A DNA stretch of 58,774 nucleotides from the NCBI GenBank assembly GCA_021807105.1, contig JAKAPL010000019.1, positions 1 through 58,774 on the forward strand, given 5' to 3'. Position 1 is the stretch's first letter; each line of letters begins with the position of its first letter. This stretch comes from Myxococcales bacterium. Lineage in GTDB: Bacteria; Myxococcota; Myxococcia; Myxococcales; JAKAPL01. A program made the translations under genes and the position numbers. The notes below the pieces were generated by a model. The model had not been told where the DNA came from. It was given only the letters and a program-made list of their open reading frames with translations, and made no database searches. Positions 49,678 to 58,636 of this stretch are shown here, in pieces.

Positions 49678-50314
49678 GACCACGCTCGATACCACCGCGG
49701 CGGGAAAGACGGCCGCCCATCCGGGGCGCCGGCACTATCTGATCGACGCCCGGTTCCAGCTCAAGTATACGCTGCTCGTCGTCGCGTTCGGGGGAATCCT
49801 GATGGGCGCCTTCGGGCTGGCCATCTGGCATGAGATCCACGCCAACAGCGAGTTGGCCGTCGGCCAGCAGATCACGGCCGCGCTCGGCACTCCCGTCCCG
49901 GGAGCCGCTGATTTCCGTTCGACGCTCGAATCCGCCGACCAGCGGGTGTTCTGGACCCTCGTCGCCGCCTGCCTCGCGGTCATGGCGGGCCTCGGACTCG
50001 CGGGGATCCTGCTCAGCCATCGCGTGGCGGGGCCGATGCTGCTGCTCGATCGCTATACCAGGGCTCTCGGCGAGGGAGCCTTCCCGACGATTCGGCCGTT
50101 GCGGCGGGGCGACGAGTTCCAGGACTACTTCGCGGCCCTGCAGGAGACCGTCGATCGCTTGCGGCAGCGCGAGAAGCAGGAGATCGACGTCCTCGAGGCG
50201 GCTGCCGCGGCGCTGCGTGGCTCGGGTCCCGAGGTGGAGCGCGCCCGCGAGGCGTTGGCCGCCCTCCTGCGCCGCAAGCGCGAATCGCTGGAAGGCGGGC
50301 CCGGCAAGTCATGA
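49676..50314 (+). CDS. Membrane protein with HAMP domain, no output domain
   Basis: It is 212 residues. Two membrane helices (LLVVAFGGILMGAFGLAIW, about 32-50, and FWTLVAACLAVMAGLGLAGILL, about 92-113) enclose a small periplasmic segment. A HAMP domain follows (SHRVAGPMLLLDRYTRAL; GEGAFPTIRPLRRGDEF), then a coiled coil (LQETVDRLRQREKQEIDVLEAAAAALR, in part) and a basic tail. There is no kinase, methyl-accepting or cyclase domain. Its stop overlaps the ATG of the XRE gene (ATGA), so the two are translationally coupled. Its ATG shares CATG with the divergent kinase. Confidence 0.75.
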   Translation: MTTLDTTAAGKTAAHPGRRHYLIDARFQLKYTLLVVAFGGILMGAFGLAIWHEIHANSELAVGQQITAALGTPVPGAADFRSTLESADQRVFWTLVAACLAVMAGLGLAGILLSHRVAGPMLLLDRYTRALGEGAFPTIRPLRRGDEFQDYFAALQETVDRLRQREKQEIDVLEAAAAALRGSGPEVERAREALAALLRRKRESLEGGPGKS

Positions 50315-50781
50315 CCCCCGAGACTTCACCCCAGCACGGGGTCCGGAAGGATTCACAGGAGCAACCGCCGGCGATCTCCCGGCGATCGGCCTCGACGCCG
50401 CGGTCCGATCTCCGGACGGCGCGTGGCTCGGCCGGCCGGTCGATCCCTTCCTCGATCCCCGAGATGAACCGGCAGCTCGCCCGGCGGCTGCGGCAACTCC
50501 GGCTCGATCACGGGCTGACGCAGGAGAAGCTGGCCGAGCGGGCGCAGGTGTCCCCGGACGCCATCCGCCGCCTGGAGCGGGGTGGGTTCAGCCCGACGCT
50601 GCGGATGCTGGCGCAGCTCTCGCACGCGCTGAGCCTGCCGGTGTCGGACCTCGTCGCCTTCGGAGACGCGCCGAGAGAGGATCGGCTGCTGGGGCTCGTC
50701 TCCTTGCTCCGCGGCCGCTCCGAGCAGGAGATCGCCATGGCCCTGCGCCTCGTCCGCGCGGCCCTGATCGATCGCGACTGA
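50311..50781 (+). CDS. XRE-family helix-turn-helix regulator
   Basis: The frame from 50311 gives 156 residues, but the conserved protein begins near ATG 50464 (MNRQLARRLRQL, 105 residues). The N-terminal 51 residues are low-complexity Ser/Arg/Pro and may not be translated. The HTH is RLDHGLTQEKLAERAQVSP followed by RLERGGFSPTLRMLAQLSHAL. A C-terminal helical region (LVSLLRGRSEQEIAMALRLV) may oligomerise. The ATGA overlap with the HAMP gene supports the earlier start. It probably acts as a DNA-binding output for local control. Confidence 0.78.
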   Translation: MTPETSPQHGVRKDSQEQPPAISRRSASTPRSDLRTARGSAGRSIPSSIPEMNRQLARRLRQLRLDHGLTQEKLAERAQVSPDAIRRLERGGFSPTLRMLAQLSHALSLPVSDLVAFGDAPREDRLLGLVSLLRGRSEQEIAMALRLVRAALIDRD

Positions 50782-51034
50782 ACGGCGGCTCCCGAGCATG
50801 CTCGTGGGCCGCGAAGATCCTCGCAGGCTCGGACGAAGGCGAGAGCGGATGGGGGGGTGCAGGAGGAGCTGGGTTCCCCCTGCCAGAGGACCGCCGTCAG
50901 GCGGTCCGGGAAGAGGGTGCGCGGGGACCGCCGCGTCTGGTCGCGGCGATGATGGGCCGCCTATGAGTCCCCGCGATCGCCGGCCGGCGGATCCCCTGGA
51001 GCCCGATGTCAGGGGACCGGTCTAGACTGAACGC

Positions 51035-51298
51035 ATGAACCATTCTCTCTCTCCGGTCTGGAACTTTCCCGTCTCCGTCGGCGCCTGCCTCGCCCGCGAG
51101 CCCGGTCCTCGCATCCCCCCGTTCCTCTCCGATGGACGGGGCTTGTACGAGGTGCTCGACTGGTCCCCTGGCCTTTCGCCCGAGGCCGTCTTCCGCGTGC
51201 GGAGGCTCGGAACGAGCGAGGACCGGCAGGTCCGCGCCCAGTTGCTCGAGGCCGCCGAGGACATCTGCTACCGCCTGCCTCGACGCCGGCGGGAGTAG
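51035..51298 (+). CDS. Small hypothetical protein, 87 residues
   Basis: The family is not recognised. ATG 51035 has no good ribosome binding site close by. It is rich in Arg and Pro, ends PRRRRE, and contains LYEVLDWSPGLSPEAVFRVRRLG (in part). Its stop abuts the convergent heparinase-like gene. Upstream, 50782-51034 shows nothing recognisable. It could be a genuine small gene or spurious in this GC-rich DNA. Confidence 0.4.
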   Translation: MNHSLSPVWNFPVSVGACLAREPGPRIPPFLSDGRGLYEVLDWSPGLSPEAVFRVRRLGTSEDRQVRAQLLEAAEDICYRLPRRRRE

Positions 51299-53344
51299 CT
51301 ACCCGCGCGCCCGGCGAATCTCGCAGCGCAGGGCGACCGGGGGCCGGGCGCGCACGATGGCCCGGAGCACCCCGCAGGAAACTCGGCTCCCGTAGTCGGG
51401 GGAGTACCAGCCCGGCTCGACGTCGAAGCGCGTTCCTGGCGGCCCATGCAGCGAGAGCTCCATCGACGGGGCCCCCTCCCGCTCGACGCGGAAGCGGCCG
51501 GCAGCGCCGGGGAACCTCTCGACCTTCGCGCCGGGAGCGAGAGGGAAGCGCGCGACGACCTCGTGCGGCTCGTCCGCCGGTCCCAGGATCTCGTCGTCGA
51601 CATCGACGGCGCCCGACGCGGGATCGGCGCGGACCGTCCGGCGATGGAGGAACGGCGCGAACCCCTCGTGCTCGGCGACCCAGCGAATCCCCCCCCCCTC
51701 CCGATCGAAGACCCGAACGCGAGCGTTCGCCCGCTCCGGGAGGAAGAAGAGATCGCGGGCGAACACGGGGTTCTGCTCCCGCCCGTCCAGTTGGACCGTC
51801 GCGTGCGCCGCCGTCGACCGGAAGCGGTTCCGTTCGAGGGGAGAGCCGGTGTAGCTGAAGCTGCCCGGGTCGGCGATCAGGTCTCCCCCCAGGTAGAGCT
51901 CGAGGGCCAGCTTGTCGTTGTGGCCATGCCCGCCCGCGCCGTCCTGCCCCACCGGAGCAGCGGCGAGGAGGAGGTGGAAGTCGTCACCCCTCGCGACGCA
52001 GATCCCGCTCGACGGGAAGGCGGCCGTCCATCCCGCGCACCGGGGACTGCCCCTCTGCGCCAGCTCCTCGTGACGCCGGAGCGCGCCGGGACCGTGGAGC
52101 AACGCCGCTTCCGCGTCGAGCGGAGTCGCCGCCGCAAGCCCCGGGTCCTCGCACACCAAGCCGGCCCACGAGACCAGGTAGGCCTGTTCCCGCGGACCGC
52201 GCGAGAGCAAGCGAAACACCCGACCGCCGTCGTTGTCGCCCAGTTGCGCGACCGTGCCGTCGGGCTTGAGCAGGGTCGCGGTGAACTCCGCCATTCGCCG
52301 GACGACGCCCGTGAGTGCGGCGGTCGGTCCGCCGTTGGCCGCGAGCACCTGGGCGGCGAGCCCGACCATTTCGAGCACCAGGCGGTGATAGGAGAGCGAC
52401 GACTCTCCATCGCCGCCGTCCGCGCGGATCTGGACCCGCGCGAGGTGGTGGGCGAGCCTCTCGCTCCCCCACGCGCGCCACCGCGAGGCGCCGCGGAAGG
52501 CCGGATAGAGGGCTCCGAGCCAGACGAGGCCGAGGAGGTCCGCGACGAAGTGGTTGCCCACCGTGAGGCCGCCGTCCTCCAGGTGCCCGGCGAGAAAATG
52601 GCCGTGCGCGAAGAGGCTCCAGAACAGCTCCGCCCGCGCCTCCCACGACATCCTCGCGTCGTGGCGGCACAGCTCGAAGGCCCACGAGAGCGAGACGGCG
52701 CGGAGCGCGACCTCCATGGGGCACGTCCAGTTGACGCCCAGCCCGACGGGGTTACGCGCAATCCAGTCTCGGGTCTGCTCGACGACGAGGTCGAGGTAGC
52801 GCGCCTCTTTGGTCAGGGTGAAGGCGAGGGCCACGCCCGGCAGGTGCTGGAGCCTCGACACCTCCCAGGGGATCTTGATGTCCGAGCCCTCCCGGACGAT
52901 GGGCTGCCGTCGAGATTCTTCACGCTCGTCCCATCGCACGCCCGATCGCCAATCGAGCTGCCAGTCCGGCCGGCGCCCGAGCGGCGCGGCCGGGAAGCCG
53001 AGGATCTCCCAAGAGCCCGCGACCGCACGATCGGCGCGGGCGATGAGGTCGGCCGCGGCCGCGGGGAAACGCTGGCGCCACTCCGTGAGCCACGCCGCGG
53101 GCGCGGGGGCCGGCAGCCTCCCCGCCCTCGCTTCCAGGGTCTGGACGGCCTCGCGGCTCGTGACCGCACCGGACACGACGCGCCCGAGGCCCGCGGCGGC
53201 CGGCCCGCGCAGGCCGAGCCAACGGGCGGAGAGCTCTTGCGCGCCCCCGCGGGCGAGGCCGCGTCCTCTTCGGGCGAGGGCGAGGGCCATCCTCTCCGCG
53301 GAGACGTTGGGCGCTCGGGCGAGGATCTTCTCGAGACCGGCCAT
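51299..53344 (-). CDS. Heparinase II/III-like polysaccharide lyase
   Basis: It is 681 residues from ATG 53344 (the extension to 53473 is rejected). The N-terminal half is alpha-helical (VNWTCPMEVALRAVSLSWAF; GNHFVADLLGLVWLG) like the (alpha/alpha) barrel of heparinase II/III proteins. The second half is a beta-sandwich starting with GHGHNDKLALELYLGGDLI, which contains the family's His/Asn/Asp site, and ADPGSFSYT. No signal peptide is visible. It would cut acidic polysaccharides by elimination or take part in exopolysaccharide turnover. It is divergent from the metallophosphoesterase gene. Confidence 0.85.
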   Translation of the reverse strand: MAGLEKILARAPNVSAERMALALARRGRGLARGGAQELSARWLGLRGPAAAGLGRVVSGAVTSREAVQTLEARAGRLPAPAPAAWLTEWRQRFPAAAADLIARADRAVAGSWEILGFPAAPLGRRPDWQLDWRSGVRWDEREESRRQPIVREGSDIKIPWEVSRLQHLPGVALAFTLTKEARYLDLVVEQTRDWIARNPVGLGVNWTCPMEVALRAVSLSWAFELCRHDARMSWEARAELFWSLFAHGHFLAGHLEDGGLTVGNHFVADLLGLVWLGALYPAFRGASRWRAWGSERLAHHLARVQIRADGGDGESSLSYHRLVLEMVGLAAQVLAANGGPTAALTGVVRRMAEFTATLLKPDGTVAQLGDNDGGRVFRLLSRGPREQAYLVSWAGLVCEDPGLAAATPLDAEAALLHGPGALRRHEELAQRGSPRCAGWTAAFPSSGICVARGDDFHLLLAAAPVGQDGAGGHGHNDKLALELYLGGDLIADPGSFSYTGSPLERNRFRSTAAHATVQLDGREQNPVFARDLFFLPERANARVRVFDREGGGIRWVAEHEGFAPFLHRRTVRADPASGAVDVDDEILGPADEPHEVVARFPLAPGAKVERFPGAAGRFRVEREGAPSMELSLHGPPGTRFDVEPGWYSPDYGSRVSCGVLRAIVRARPPVALRCEIRRARG

Positions 53345-53409
53345 CCGCGCCCAAGTATACGACGCGCCGCTGGCGCCGGCCGCCGCGGATCCGTATAACT
53401 TCCTGCCCG

Positions 53410-54261
53410 ATGAAGATCCTCCACGCGAGCGACCTCCACTTCCAGGCCGACTGTCCCATCTCCCGCTGGCCACGCCTGGGGTGGCGGCGCGTGGCCGCGC
53501 AGACCGAGTTCCGCCTGCTCAAACGCCGCCTCCTCTTCCTCTCGGTCGAGCAGACCGTCCGCCGGATCCTCGTGGACGCGGACCGCGCCGGCGTCGATCA
53601 CCTCATCGTCAGCGGCGACCTCACCGCCCTCGCGCTCCCCGAGGAGTTCGCGGCCGCCCACGCCGCGCTCGCCGCCTGGTCGGATCGGATCACCCTCGTC
53701 CCGGGGAACCACGACCGGTACACGCCGGCGGCGATGAAGGACCGTCTGTTCGAGGAGGTGTTCGCCGACATGCTGCGCTCGGACCTCCCTGAGCACCGTC
53801 GCGAGGGCGCCTTCCCGGTGGTGAAGCTCCCCCGCGATGGGCTCGCCGTCGTCGGCCTCTCGTCCGCGCGGGTCCCGCTGACCCCCGGGATCGCGGCTGG
53901 CTGGGTGGGCCGCGCGCAGCGCGACGCGCTCGCCGCCATCCTGGCCGACCCGCGGGTCACCGGGCGGGCGGTCATCGTCACCGTCCACCACGCGCCGCGC
54001 CGGCCGAGCGGGCGACGGGACTGGCCGACGCACGGGCTGTGGGACGGAGAGGAGATCCTCGACCTCGCCTCGCGCGCGGGCGTCGCCGCCGTCTGCCATG
54101 GCCATATCCACGAGCGCTTCCGGCTCACGGGTCCGCGCGGCCTGCCGATCTTCGGTGCCGGATCGAGCACGCAGCGGGGCGTCGAGGGCTACTGGCTCTT
54201 CGACGTGGGCCCGGACGGCCTCCACTCGGCGGGGGCCGTGGACCTCTCCTCGGGTTCTTGA
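53410..54261 (+). CDS. Calcineurin-like metallophosphoesterase
   Basis: It is 283 residues with the full set of motifs: ASDLHF (DxH, residues 6-11), VSGDLTAL (GDxx), LVPGNHDRYT (GNHD), VHHAPRRP, and CHGHIHERF (GHxH). Two metal ions are expected. Length and the N terminus MKILHASDLHF match cyclic-nucleotide or LpxH-type phosphoesterase relatives, but the substrate cannot be read. ATG 53410 is 66 bases from the divergent heparinase-like start. Confidence 0.88.
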   Translation: MKILHASDLHFQADCPISRWPRLGWRRVAAQTEFRLLKRRLLFLSVEQTVRRILVDADRAGVDHLIVSGDLTALALPEEFAAAHAALAAWSDRITLVPGNHDRYTPAAMKDRLFEEVFADMLRSDLPEHRREGAFPVVKLPRDGLAVVGLSSARVPLTPGIAAGWVGRAQRDALAAILADPRVTGRAVIVTVHHAPRRPSGRRDWPTHGLWDGEEILDLASRAGVAAVCHGHIHERFRLTGPRGLPIFGAGSSTQRGVEGYWLFDVGPDGLHSAGAVDLSSGS

Positions 54262-54415
54262 ACGGCGGCTTCCGAGAATCGTCGCGTGGCGTTAGAACGT
54301 CTGGATGAGGGAGAAGAGAAACCGGCGGGGGCGTCCGCCCCGGGTCGTCGCTTCCTGGCCTCATGGCTTCCTCGGGATCCCTTGGGCTGCGGGCGCCGGG
54401 ACGCGACGATCGGCG

Positions 54416-55144
54416 ATGGCCCTCTCGGCGGCGATGGTCCTCGCGGCGAGCTGTCACCGGCCGGCGCGCGTCGCCGACGTCGCCTGGCGGCGCGCGGAGC
54501 CCGGTCTCGACACCGCTGACCTCTCGGCTGCGGGCCTGCGCGTCTGGGCGGTCCGATTCGATCCGGACCGCTTCCGCCTGCGCCTGGTCTGGTCGGCCGC
54601 GGGCCTCGCCGTCCCCTCCGGCCTCGCCCCGGGTTTCGTCGCCGCGATCAACGGCAGCTACTTCGAGCCGGATCTGCGGCCGAGCGGCCTGCTCATCGAC
54701 GAGGGGCGGGAGGTCCACGCCGCGGCGGGCGGCAGCGGGGCGCTCGTCCTGGACGACGGGCGGCTTGCCATCGTCCGCCTGCGCGGCCTGCACCCGGCGC
54801 CCAGGGCCAGCGTGCTCCAGACCTGGCCGCTGCTCATCGAGCCCGGTGGCGCCGACGGCATCCGCGGCGAGGACGGCAAGCGGTCCCGGCGCTCCGCCAT
54901 CGGCCTCACGGCCGGCGGCTACGGCCTCCTGGTCTCCGTCCCCGACGACGGGATCTCGCTTTTCTCGCTGATGCAGCTCTGCCGCCGGCTCGGGGCGGTC
55001 GTCGCGGCGAACCTCGACGGCGGCCCCTCCGCCGGGTTCGCGCTCGCGGCGCCTCCGGGCTGGAGCGCGCCCTCGGCCACGCCCGTCTCGAACGCCCTCG
55101 TGCTCCTCCCCCGTTTCCAGGCAGACACGGCCGGTGATAGGTAA
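54416..55144 (+). CDS. Phosphodiester glycosidase (NAGPA-domain) lipoprotein
   Basis: It is 242 residues from ATG 54416, with lipobox VLAASC (Cys12). An in-frame extension to 54305 would place the lipobox inside the protein and is rejected. NAGPA features: FVAAINGSYFEPDLRPSGLL, RSRRSAIGLT and VAANLDGGPSAGFAL, which form the Gly/Asp-rich active-site region. The family removes GlcNAc from phosphodiester-linked sugars, or in bacteria acts on cell-wall sugars. The agmatinase-like gene begins 10 bases on. Confidence 0.85.
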   Translation: MALSAAMVLAASCHRPARVADVAWRRAEPGLDTADLSAAGLRVWAVRFDPDRFRLRLVWSAAGLAVPSGLAPGFVAAINGSYFEPDLRPSGLLIDEGREVHAAAGGSGALVLDDGRLAIVRLRGLHPAPRASVLQTWPLLIEPGGADGIRGEDGKRSRRSAIGLTAGGYGLLVSVPDDGISLFSLMQLCRRLGAVVAANLDGGPSAGFALAAPPGWSAPSATPVSNALVLLPRFQADTAGDR

Positions 55145-55154
55145 CGCACCGCCG

Positions 55155-56171
55155 ATGGCCTTCGACCCCAACGCGGCCGCCGCGCCCGACTCCGGCGCCT
55201 ACGGCTTGTCCGTGACGCCCGAGGAGTCGGCCGTCGTCCTGCTGCCGGCGCCGTTCGAGGCGACCACGTCGTATGGCGGCGGGACGGCCGCGGGGCCGGC
55301 GGCCATCCTCGCCGCCAGCCGGCAGGTGGACCTCTTCGATCTGGAGGTCGGAAAGCCTTACGAGGCGGGGATCGCCTGGCTCCCGGAGCCCGAGGGACTT
55401 GCCGCCCTGAACGCCGAGGCGCGCGCGCTCGCGCAGCCGCTCATCGCCGCCGGGGGCGCGGGCGGCGAGGACTCCGCACAGGCCCGCGCCCGGGTCGACG
55501 CCCTCTGCGAGAGGATGAACGACGCGGTCCGAAGCGCGGTGGCGCACTGGACGGCCCGCGGCAAGCTCGTCGGCCTCATCGGCGGCGATCACTCGACCGC
55601 GTTCGGCGCCGTCGCCGCGGCCGCCGCCGCGACGCCGGGCCTCGGGATCCTCCACGTCGACGCCCACGCGGACCTGCGCCACGCCTTCGAGGGGTTCGCC
55701 TTCTCGCACGCGTCGATCATGGACAACGTCCTCACCCGCCTGCCCGGCGTCTCCCGGATCGTCCAGGTCGGGATCCGCGACCTGTGCGAGGAGGAGATGA
55801 GCGCCATCCGCGGCTGCCACGGCCGCGTGCTCTCGCACCCCGACCTCGAGCTCGCGCGCGTCCAGCTCTCGGGCGGCTCGTTCTCCGACTGGGCGCGTGA
55901 TCTCGCCCTGGAACTCCCGGACGCCGTCTACGTCTCCTTCGACATCGACGGCCTCGATCCCTCGCTCTGCCCCCACACCGGGACGCCGGTGCCCGGCGGC
56001 CTCTCCTTCCGCGAGGCCTGCCGCCTCCTCGCCGTGCTCGCCGGCGCGGGCAAGCGGATCGTCGGCTTCGACCTCACCGAGGTCGCCCCCGGCCCCGACG
56101 GCGACTGGGACGCGAACGTCGGCGCGAGGCTGCTCTACAAACTCATCGGCTGGGCGCTCCTTTCACGCTAG
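55155..56171 (+). CDS. Agmatinase/arginase-family ureohydrolase
   Basis: It is 338 residues from ATG 55155 (GTG 55134 overlaps the preceding gene and is less likely). Binuclear manganese motifs are complete: GGDHST near 143-148, HVDAHADLR near 168-176, and SFDIDGLDPSLCPHTGTPVPGG near 261-281 (in blocks). EATTSYGGGTAAGPAAIL near the N terminus is the usual substrate-loop region. Agmatinase (SpeB-like) is likeliest, but arginase and formimidoylglutamase cannot be excluded. The stop codon overlaps that of the convergent GH1 gene. Confidence 0.9.
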   Translation: MAFDPNAAAAPDSGAYGLSVTPEESAVVLLPAPFEATTSYGGGTAAGPAAILAASRQVDLFDLEVGKPYEAGIAWLPEPEGLAALNAEARALAQPLIAAGGAGGEDSAQARARVDALCERMNDAVRSAVAHWTARGKLVGLIGGDHSTAFGAVAAAAAATPGLGILHVDAHADLRHAFEGFAFSHASIMDNVLTRLPGVSRIVQVGIRDLCEEEMSAIRGCHGRVLSHPDLELARVQLSGGSFSDWARDLALELPDAVYVSFDIDGLDPSLCPHTGTPVPGGLSFREACRLLAVLAGAGKRIVGFDLTEVAPGPDGDWDANVGARLLYKLIGWALLSR

Positions 56172-57766
56172 TCGCCCCCGTCGGGAGCGTACTCGGCCGC
56201 GAGGCTCTCGGGGACATAGCCCGCGTCGGCGATCGCCGAAAACGCCCGCGTGGCCTCCGTCCGCGGGACGCGCGTGAAGTCGGTGCTCGGCCCAGGCTCC
56301 CACGGCCCGCCATCGACGCCCGCCGGGAGGCCGCCGTCGGGCCCGTCGTGCATCCCGGCGACCGCGAAGAGCCCGAATGAATCGCCGTAGCCGCTCTGCC
56401 ACTCGTAGTCGTCGTTGAGCGTCCAGTACGAGTAGCCAAGGAGCGAGACTCCCTGCGCGGCGGCGGCCTCCAGGGCGAGCACGTTCTGCACGAGGTAGCT
56501 CGCCTTGACCCTCGGGTCCGGGTCGTTCCCGCCATTCTCGGTGATCAGGATGGGCAGGTGGTAGCGCTGGCCATACGTGACGAGCAGGTCGGTCAGCCCC
56601 ACCGGCTCGGGAGGGTTCGTGGTCGGGCAGCCCATCCCGTTGAGGATCCCGCCGAGGGCGCTCTCGATGGTCACGTCGCACGGGATGGCCTCGAGCGGCG
56701 GCAAGAGGCCCTGGTAGTAGAAGGCGACGTCGTGGGCGTAAAAGTTGACCCCGATGAAGTCGAGCGTGCCCTTCCAGTCGGCGTGGTACTCCAGCGGCCC
56801 GTTGCCCACGAGGCTCGTGTCGAAGTTCCCGCTGGTCGCGGCGTCCAGGTACAGGAAGTCGTAGAGGAACTCGACCCGCTTCTCCGCGGCGACGTCGGCG
56901 GGGCGCTGCGTGTAGGGCTCGAAGGCGATCGAGTTGTGGGCGAGGCTCACCTTCGCCGCGGGCTCGACGGCCTTGATCGCGTGGAAGGCCGCCGCGTGGC
57001 CGGCGATCATGTTGCGCAGCACGTCGCCGAGACCGACGCCCCCCGGCAGGGTCTTCTCGGTCAGGCTGAAGAGCGCGAGCCCGGGCGGCCAGATGCCGGC
57101 GAGGTAGCCGGCGATGAGATCCACCTCGGGCTCGTTCTCGGTGAGCCAGTAGGTCACCTCGCCCCCGAACTCCTGCGCCATGAGCCCCGCGTAGCCGCCG
57201 AAGGCCACGGCGGTCTGGGGCGACAGCCAGGCGCCGGGGCTGCCGTCGGTGAAGAGGTTCTTGTCCGCGTCGTAGGCGGCGGGATTGTCGATCCAGGCGG
57301 GGACCGTGTAGTGGGTGAGGGTCACGACGGGCGTGAGGCCGTGGGACTTCAGCGAGGCGACGACCGCGCGGTAGTGATCGAGCGCGGTCGGGTCGAGATC
57401 GGCCTCGGTCGGGTGCGCCGGGTCCGCGGGCCGCCGGGGCATGAGCCTCGCCCACTCGAAGGTGAGGCGGAACTCGTTGGCGCCCATCCCCTGCGCGTTC
57501 GCGAAGTCAGTGTCGTAGCGGTCCCACATGTCGTCGGCCATCCCGACCGGAGGGACCTTCCCCATCCCCGCGAAGACGTGCCAGTCGTTGGTCGTGTTCC
57601 CCCCCTCCGACTGCTCGGCGGCCGTGGAGACGCCCCAGAGGAACACGGGCGGCAGCGGCCTCCCGGAGCCGGCGGTCCCCGCGTCGCCCGCGGGGGGGCT
57701 CTTGGGCGGGGAGGAGCAGGCGGCGAGCAGGCAGCAGGCGAGGGACGCGGAGCGGAGGGGTCTCAC
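56168..57766 (-). CDS. Glycoside hydrolase family 1 lipoprotein
   Basis: It is 532 residues from GTG 57766. The lipobox is LLAACSS (Cys17), and a Gly/Ala-rich linker precedes the catalytic domain. GH1 hallmarks: FLWGVSTAAEQSEGG at about 42-56, YWLTENEPEVD with acid/base Glu212, and ILITENGG with nucleophile Glu410. WTLNDDYEWQSGYGDSFGLFAV (in part) closes the barrel. It likely hydrolyses beta-glucosides or galactosides outside the cytoplasm. A secreted lipoprotein GH1 is less usual than the cytoplasmic form. Confidence 0.9.
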   Translation of the reverse strand: MRPLRSASLACCLLAACSSPPKSPPAGDAGTAGSGRPLPPVFLWGVSTAAEQSEGGNTTNDWHVFAGMGKVPPVGMADDMWDRYDTDFANAQGMGANEFRLTFEWARLMPRRPADPAHPTEADLDPTALDHYRAVVASLKSHGLTPVVTLTHYTVPAWIDNPAAYDADKNLFTDGSPGAWLSPQTAVAFGGYAGLMAQEFGGEVTYWLTENEPEVDLIAGYLAGIWPPGLALFSLTEKTLPGGVGLGDVLRNMIAGHAAAFHAIKAVEPAAKVSLAHNSIAFEPYTQRPADVAAEKRVEFLYDFLYLDAATSGNFDTSLVGNGPLEYHADWKGTLDFIGVNFYAHDVAFYYQGLLPPLEAIPCDVTIESALGGILNGMGCPTTNPPEPVGLTDLLVTYGQRYHLPILITENGGNDPDPRVKASYLVQNVLALEAAAAQGVSLLGYSYWTLNDDYEWQSGYGDSFGLFAVAGMHDGPDGGLPAGVDGGPWEPGPSTDFTRVPRTEATRAFSAIADAGYVPESLAAEYAPDGGD

Positions 57767-57880
57767 GTCCCGGGAGAATACTCCAACACCGGGGGCCGTT
57801 GCAGGCGGAGCCGGACGCCCCTGCCGCCTCCACCTTCGGGGATGCTCCTGCCGCGCGCCGGCCTCGGCCGGCCTCGAGAA

Positions 57881-57917
57881 GAAAACCCCCGGGCAGGGGG
57901 TGAGCCCTGCCCGGGGG
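57881..57917 (-). terminator. Intrinsic terminator of the Ala/Lys-rich paralogue
   Basis: A 13-bp perfect stem: CCCCCGGGCAGGG at 57886-57898 with CCCTGCCCGGGGG at 57905-57917. On the minus strand it is followed by TTTTCTTC. It lies 15 bases beyond the stop at 57932. Confidence 0.85.
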
Positions 57918-57931
57918 CGCGGCGGTCGCTG

Positions 57932-58489
57932 CTACTTCCCGCTGCCGCTCGGGGTGCTGCCGGCGTTGCCCTGCGTCACGGGGGCGACCGGGCCCGGGAG
58001 GAGTCCCGGGATCGGCTTGCCGTCCGCGCCGTAGAGCACGAGCCCCGGCGACCCCGACACGGTCAGCGCCTGCCTCTGGCGCTTGCCCTTGTCGGTGCCG
58101 TGGAGCACGCGGGTCTGCTTCGCCAGCGCCGCCGCCTTCGCCTTCGTCGCCGAAGACTTGGCCTTGGGCTGGGTCTGCTTGAACCCGAACGCCGCCAGGA
58201 TGGGCGAGCCCCTGCCGAACTTCACCTCCGCCCACTGGCGGAGGTCACGGTAGGTCTGCTCGGCCGCCTGGATCGCGGCCCGCTGGCTCGTCACGAGCGC
58301 GGCGAGCTGGGCCCGGGCGGCGATCGTCGCGGCGATCGCCGCCTGCGCCGCGGCGAAGATCTGGACCAGGCTCGCCTGGGTCTCGATCTTGCCGCCGATG
58401 GTCTCCTGGGACTTGGCCGGGATCTGCGACTGCACCCCGGCCTCGGCCTTGGAGAACTTCTGGCTCTGCACGTTGTTGCTGTTGTTCAT
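57932..58489 (-). CDS. Hypothetical Ala/Lys-rich protein, 185 residues, paralogue of 3450-4094
   Basis: Start is ATG 58489, with GAGAAAGG 12 bases upstream. The in-frame extension to 58579 would translate the conserved leader and is rejected. An Asn/Ser N terminus is followed by an Ala-rich helix (ASLVQIFAAAQAAIAATIAA), then GSPILAAFGF, a Lys/Ala block (KAKSSATKAKAAALAKQTR) and a Gly/Pro/Ser tail ending SGSGK. Domain order, leader and separate terminator match the gene at 3450-4094, so the two are paralogues on opposite strands. Function unknown; the basic block might bind nucleic acid. Confidence 0.7.
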   Translation of the reverse strand: MNNSNNVQSQKFSKAEAGVQSQIPAKSQETIGGKIETQASLVQIFAAAQAAIAATIAARAQLAALVTSQRAAIQAAEQTYRDLRQWAEVKFGRGSPILAAFGFKQTQPKAKSSATKAKAAALAKQTRVLHGTDKGKRQRQALTVSGSPGLVLYGADGKPIPGLLPGPVAPVTQGNAGSTPSGSGK

Positions 58490-58636
58490 CTGTCCGTTTT
58501 CCTTTCTCCGTACCTGGTCCAGGACGACGTCCGGGTGAGCTCCCGGCCGAAGACCGATTCCGGCGTCCTGGACTGCCACGGCCTTCTGCTGCGGCCTTCA
58601 TCCAGCAAGGTCGCCTGGAGTCGCGAATGCGTGACA
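58490..58636 (-). promoter_or_regulatory. Conserved leader of the Ala/Lys-rich paralogue
   Basis: The counterpart of 3304-3449 on the minus strand, with the same ordered blocks: CTGTCACGC, CTCCAGGCGACCTTG, ATGAAGGCCGCAGCA, a GGAATCGGTCTTC block, a GACGTCGTCC block and GAGAAAGG. Bases 58637-58774 hold no supportable gene before the window edge. Confidence 0.6.
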
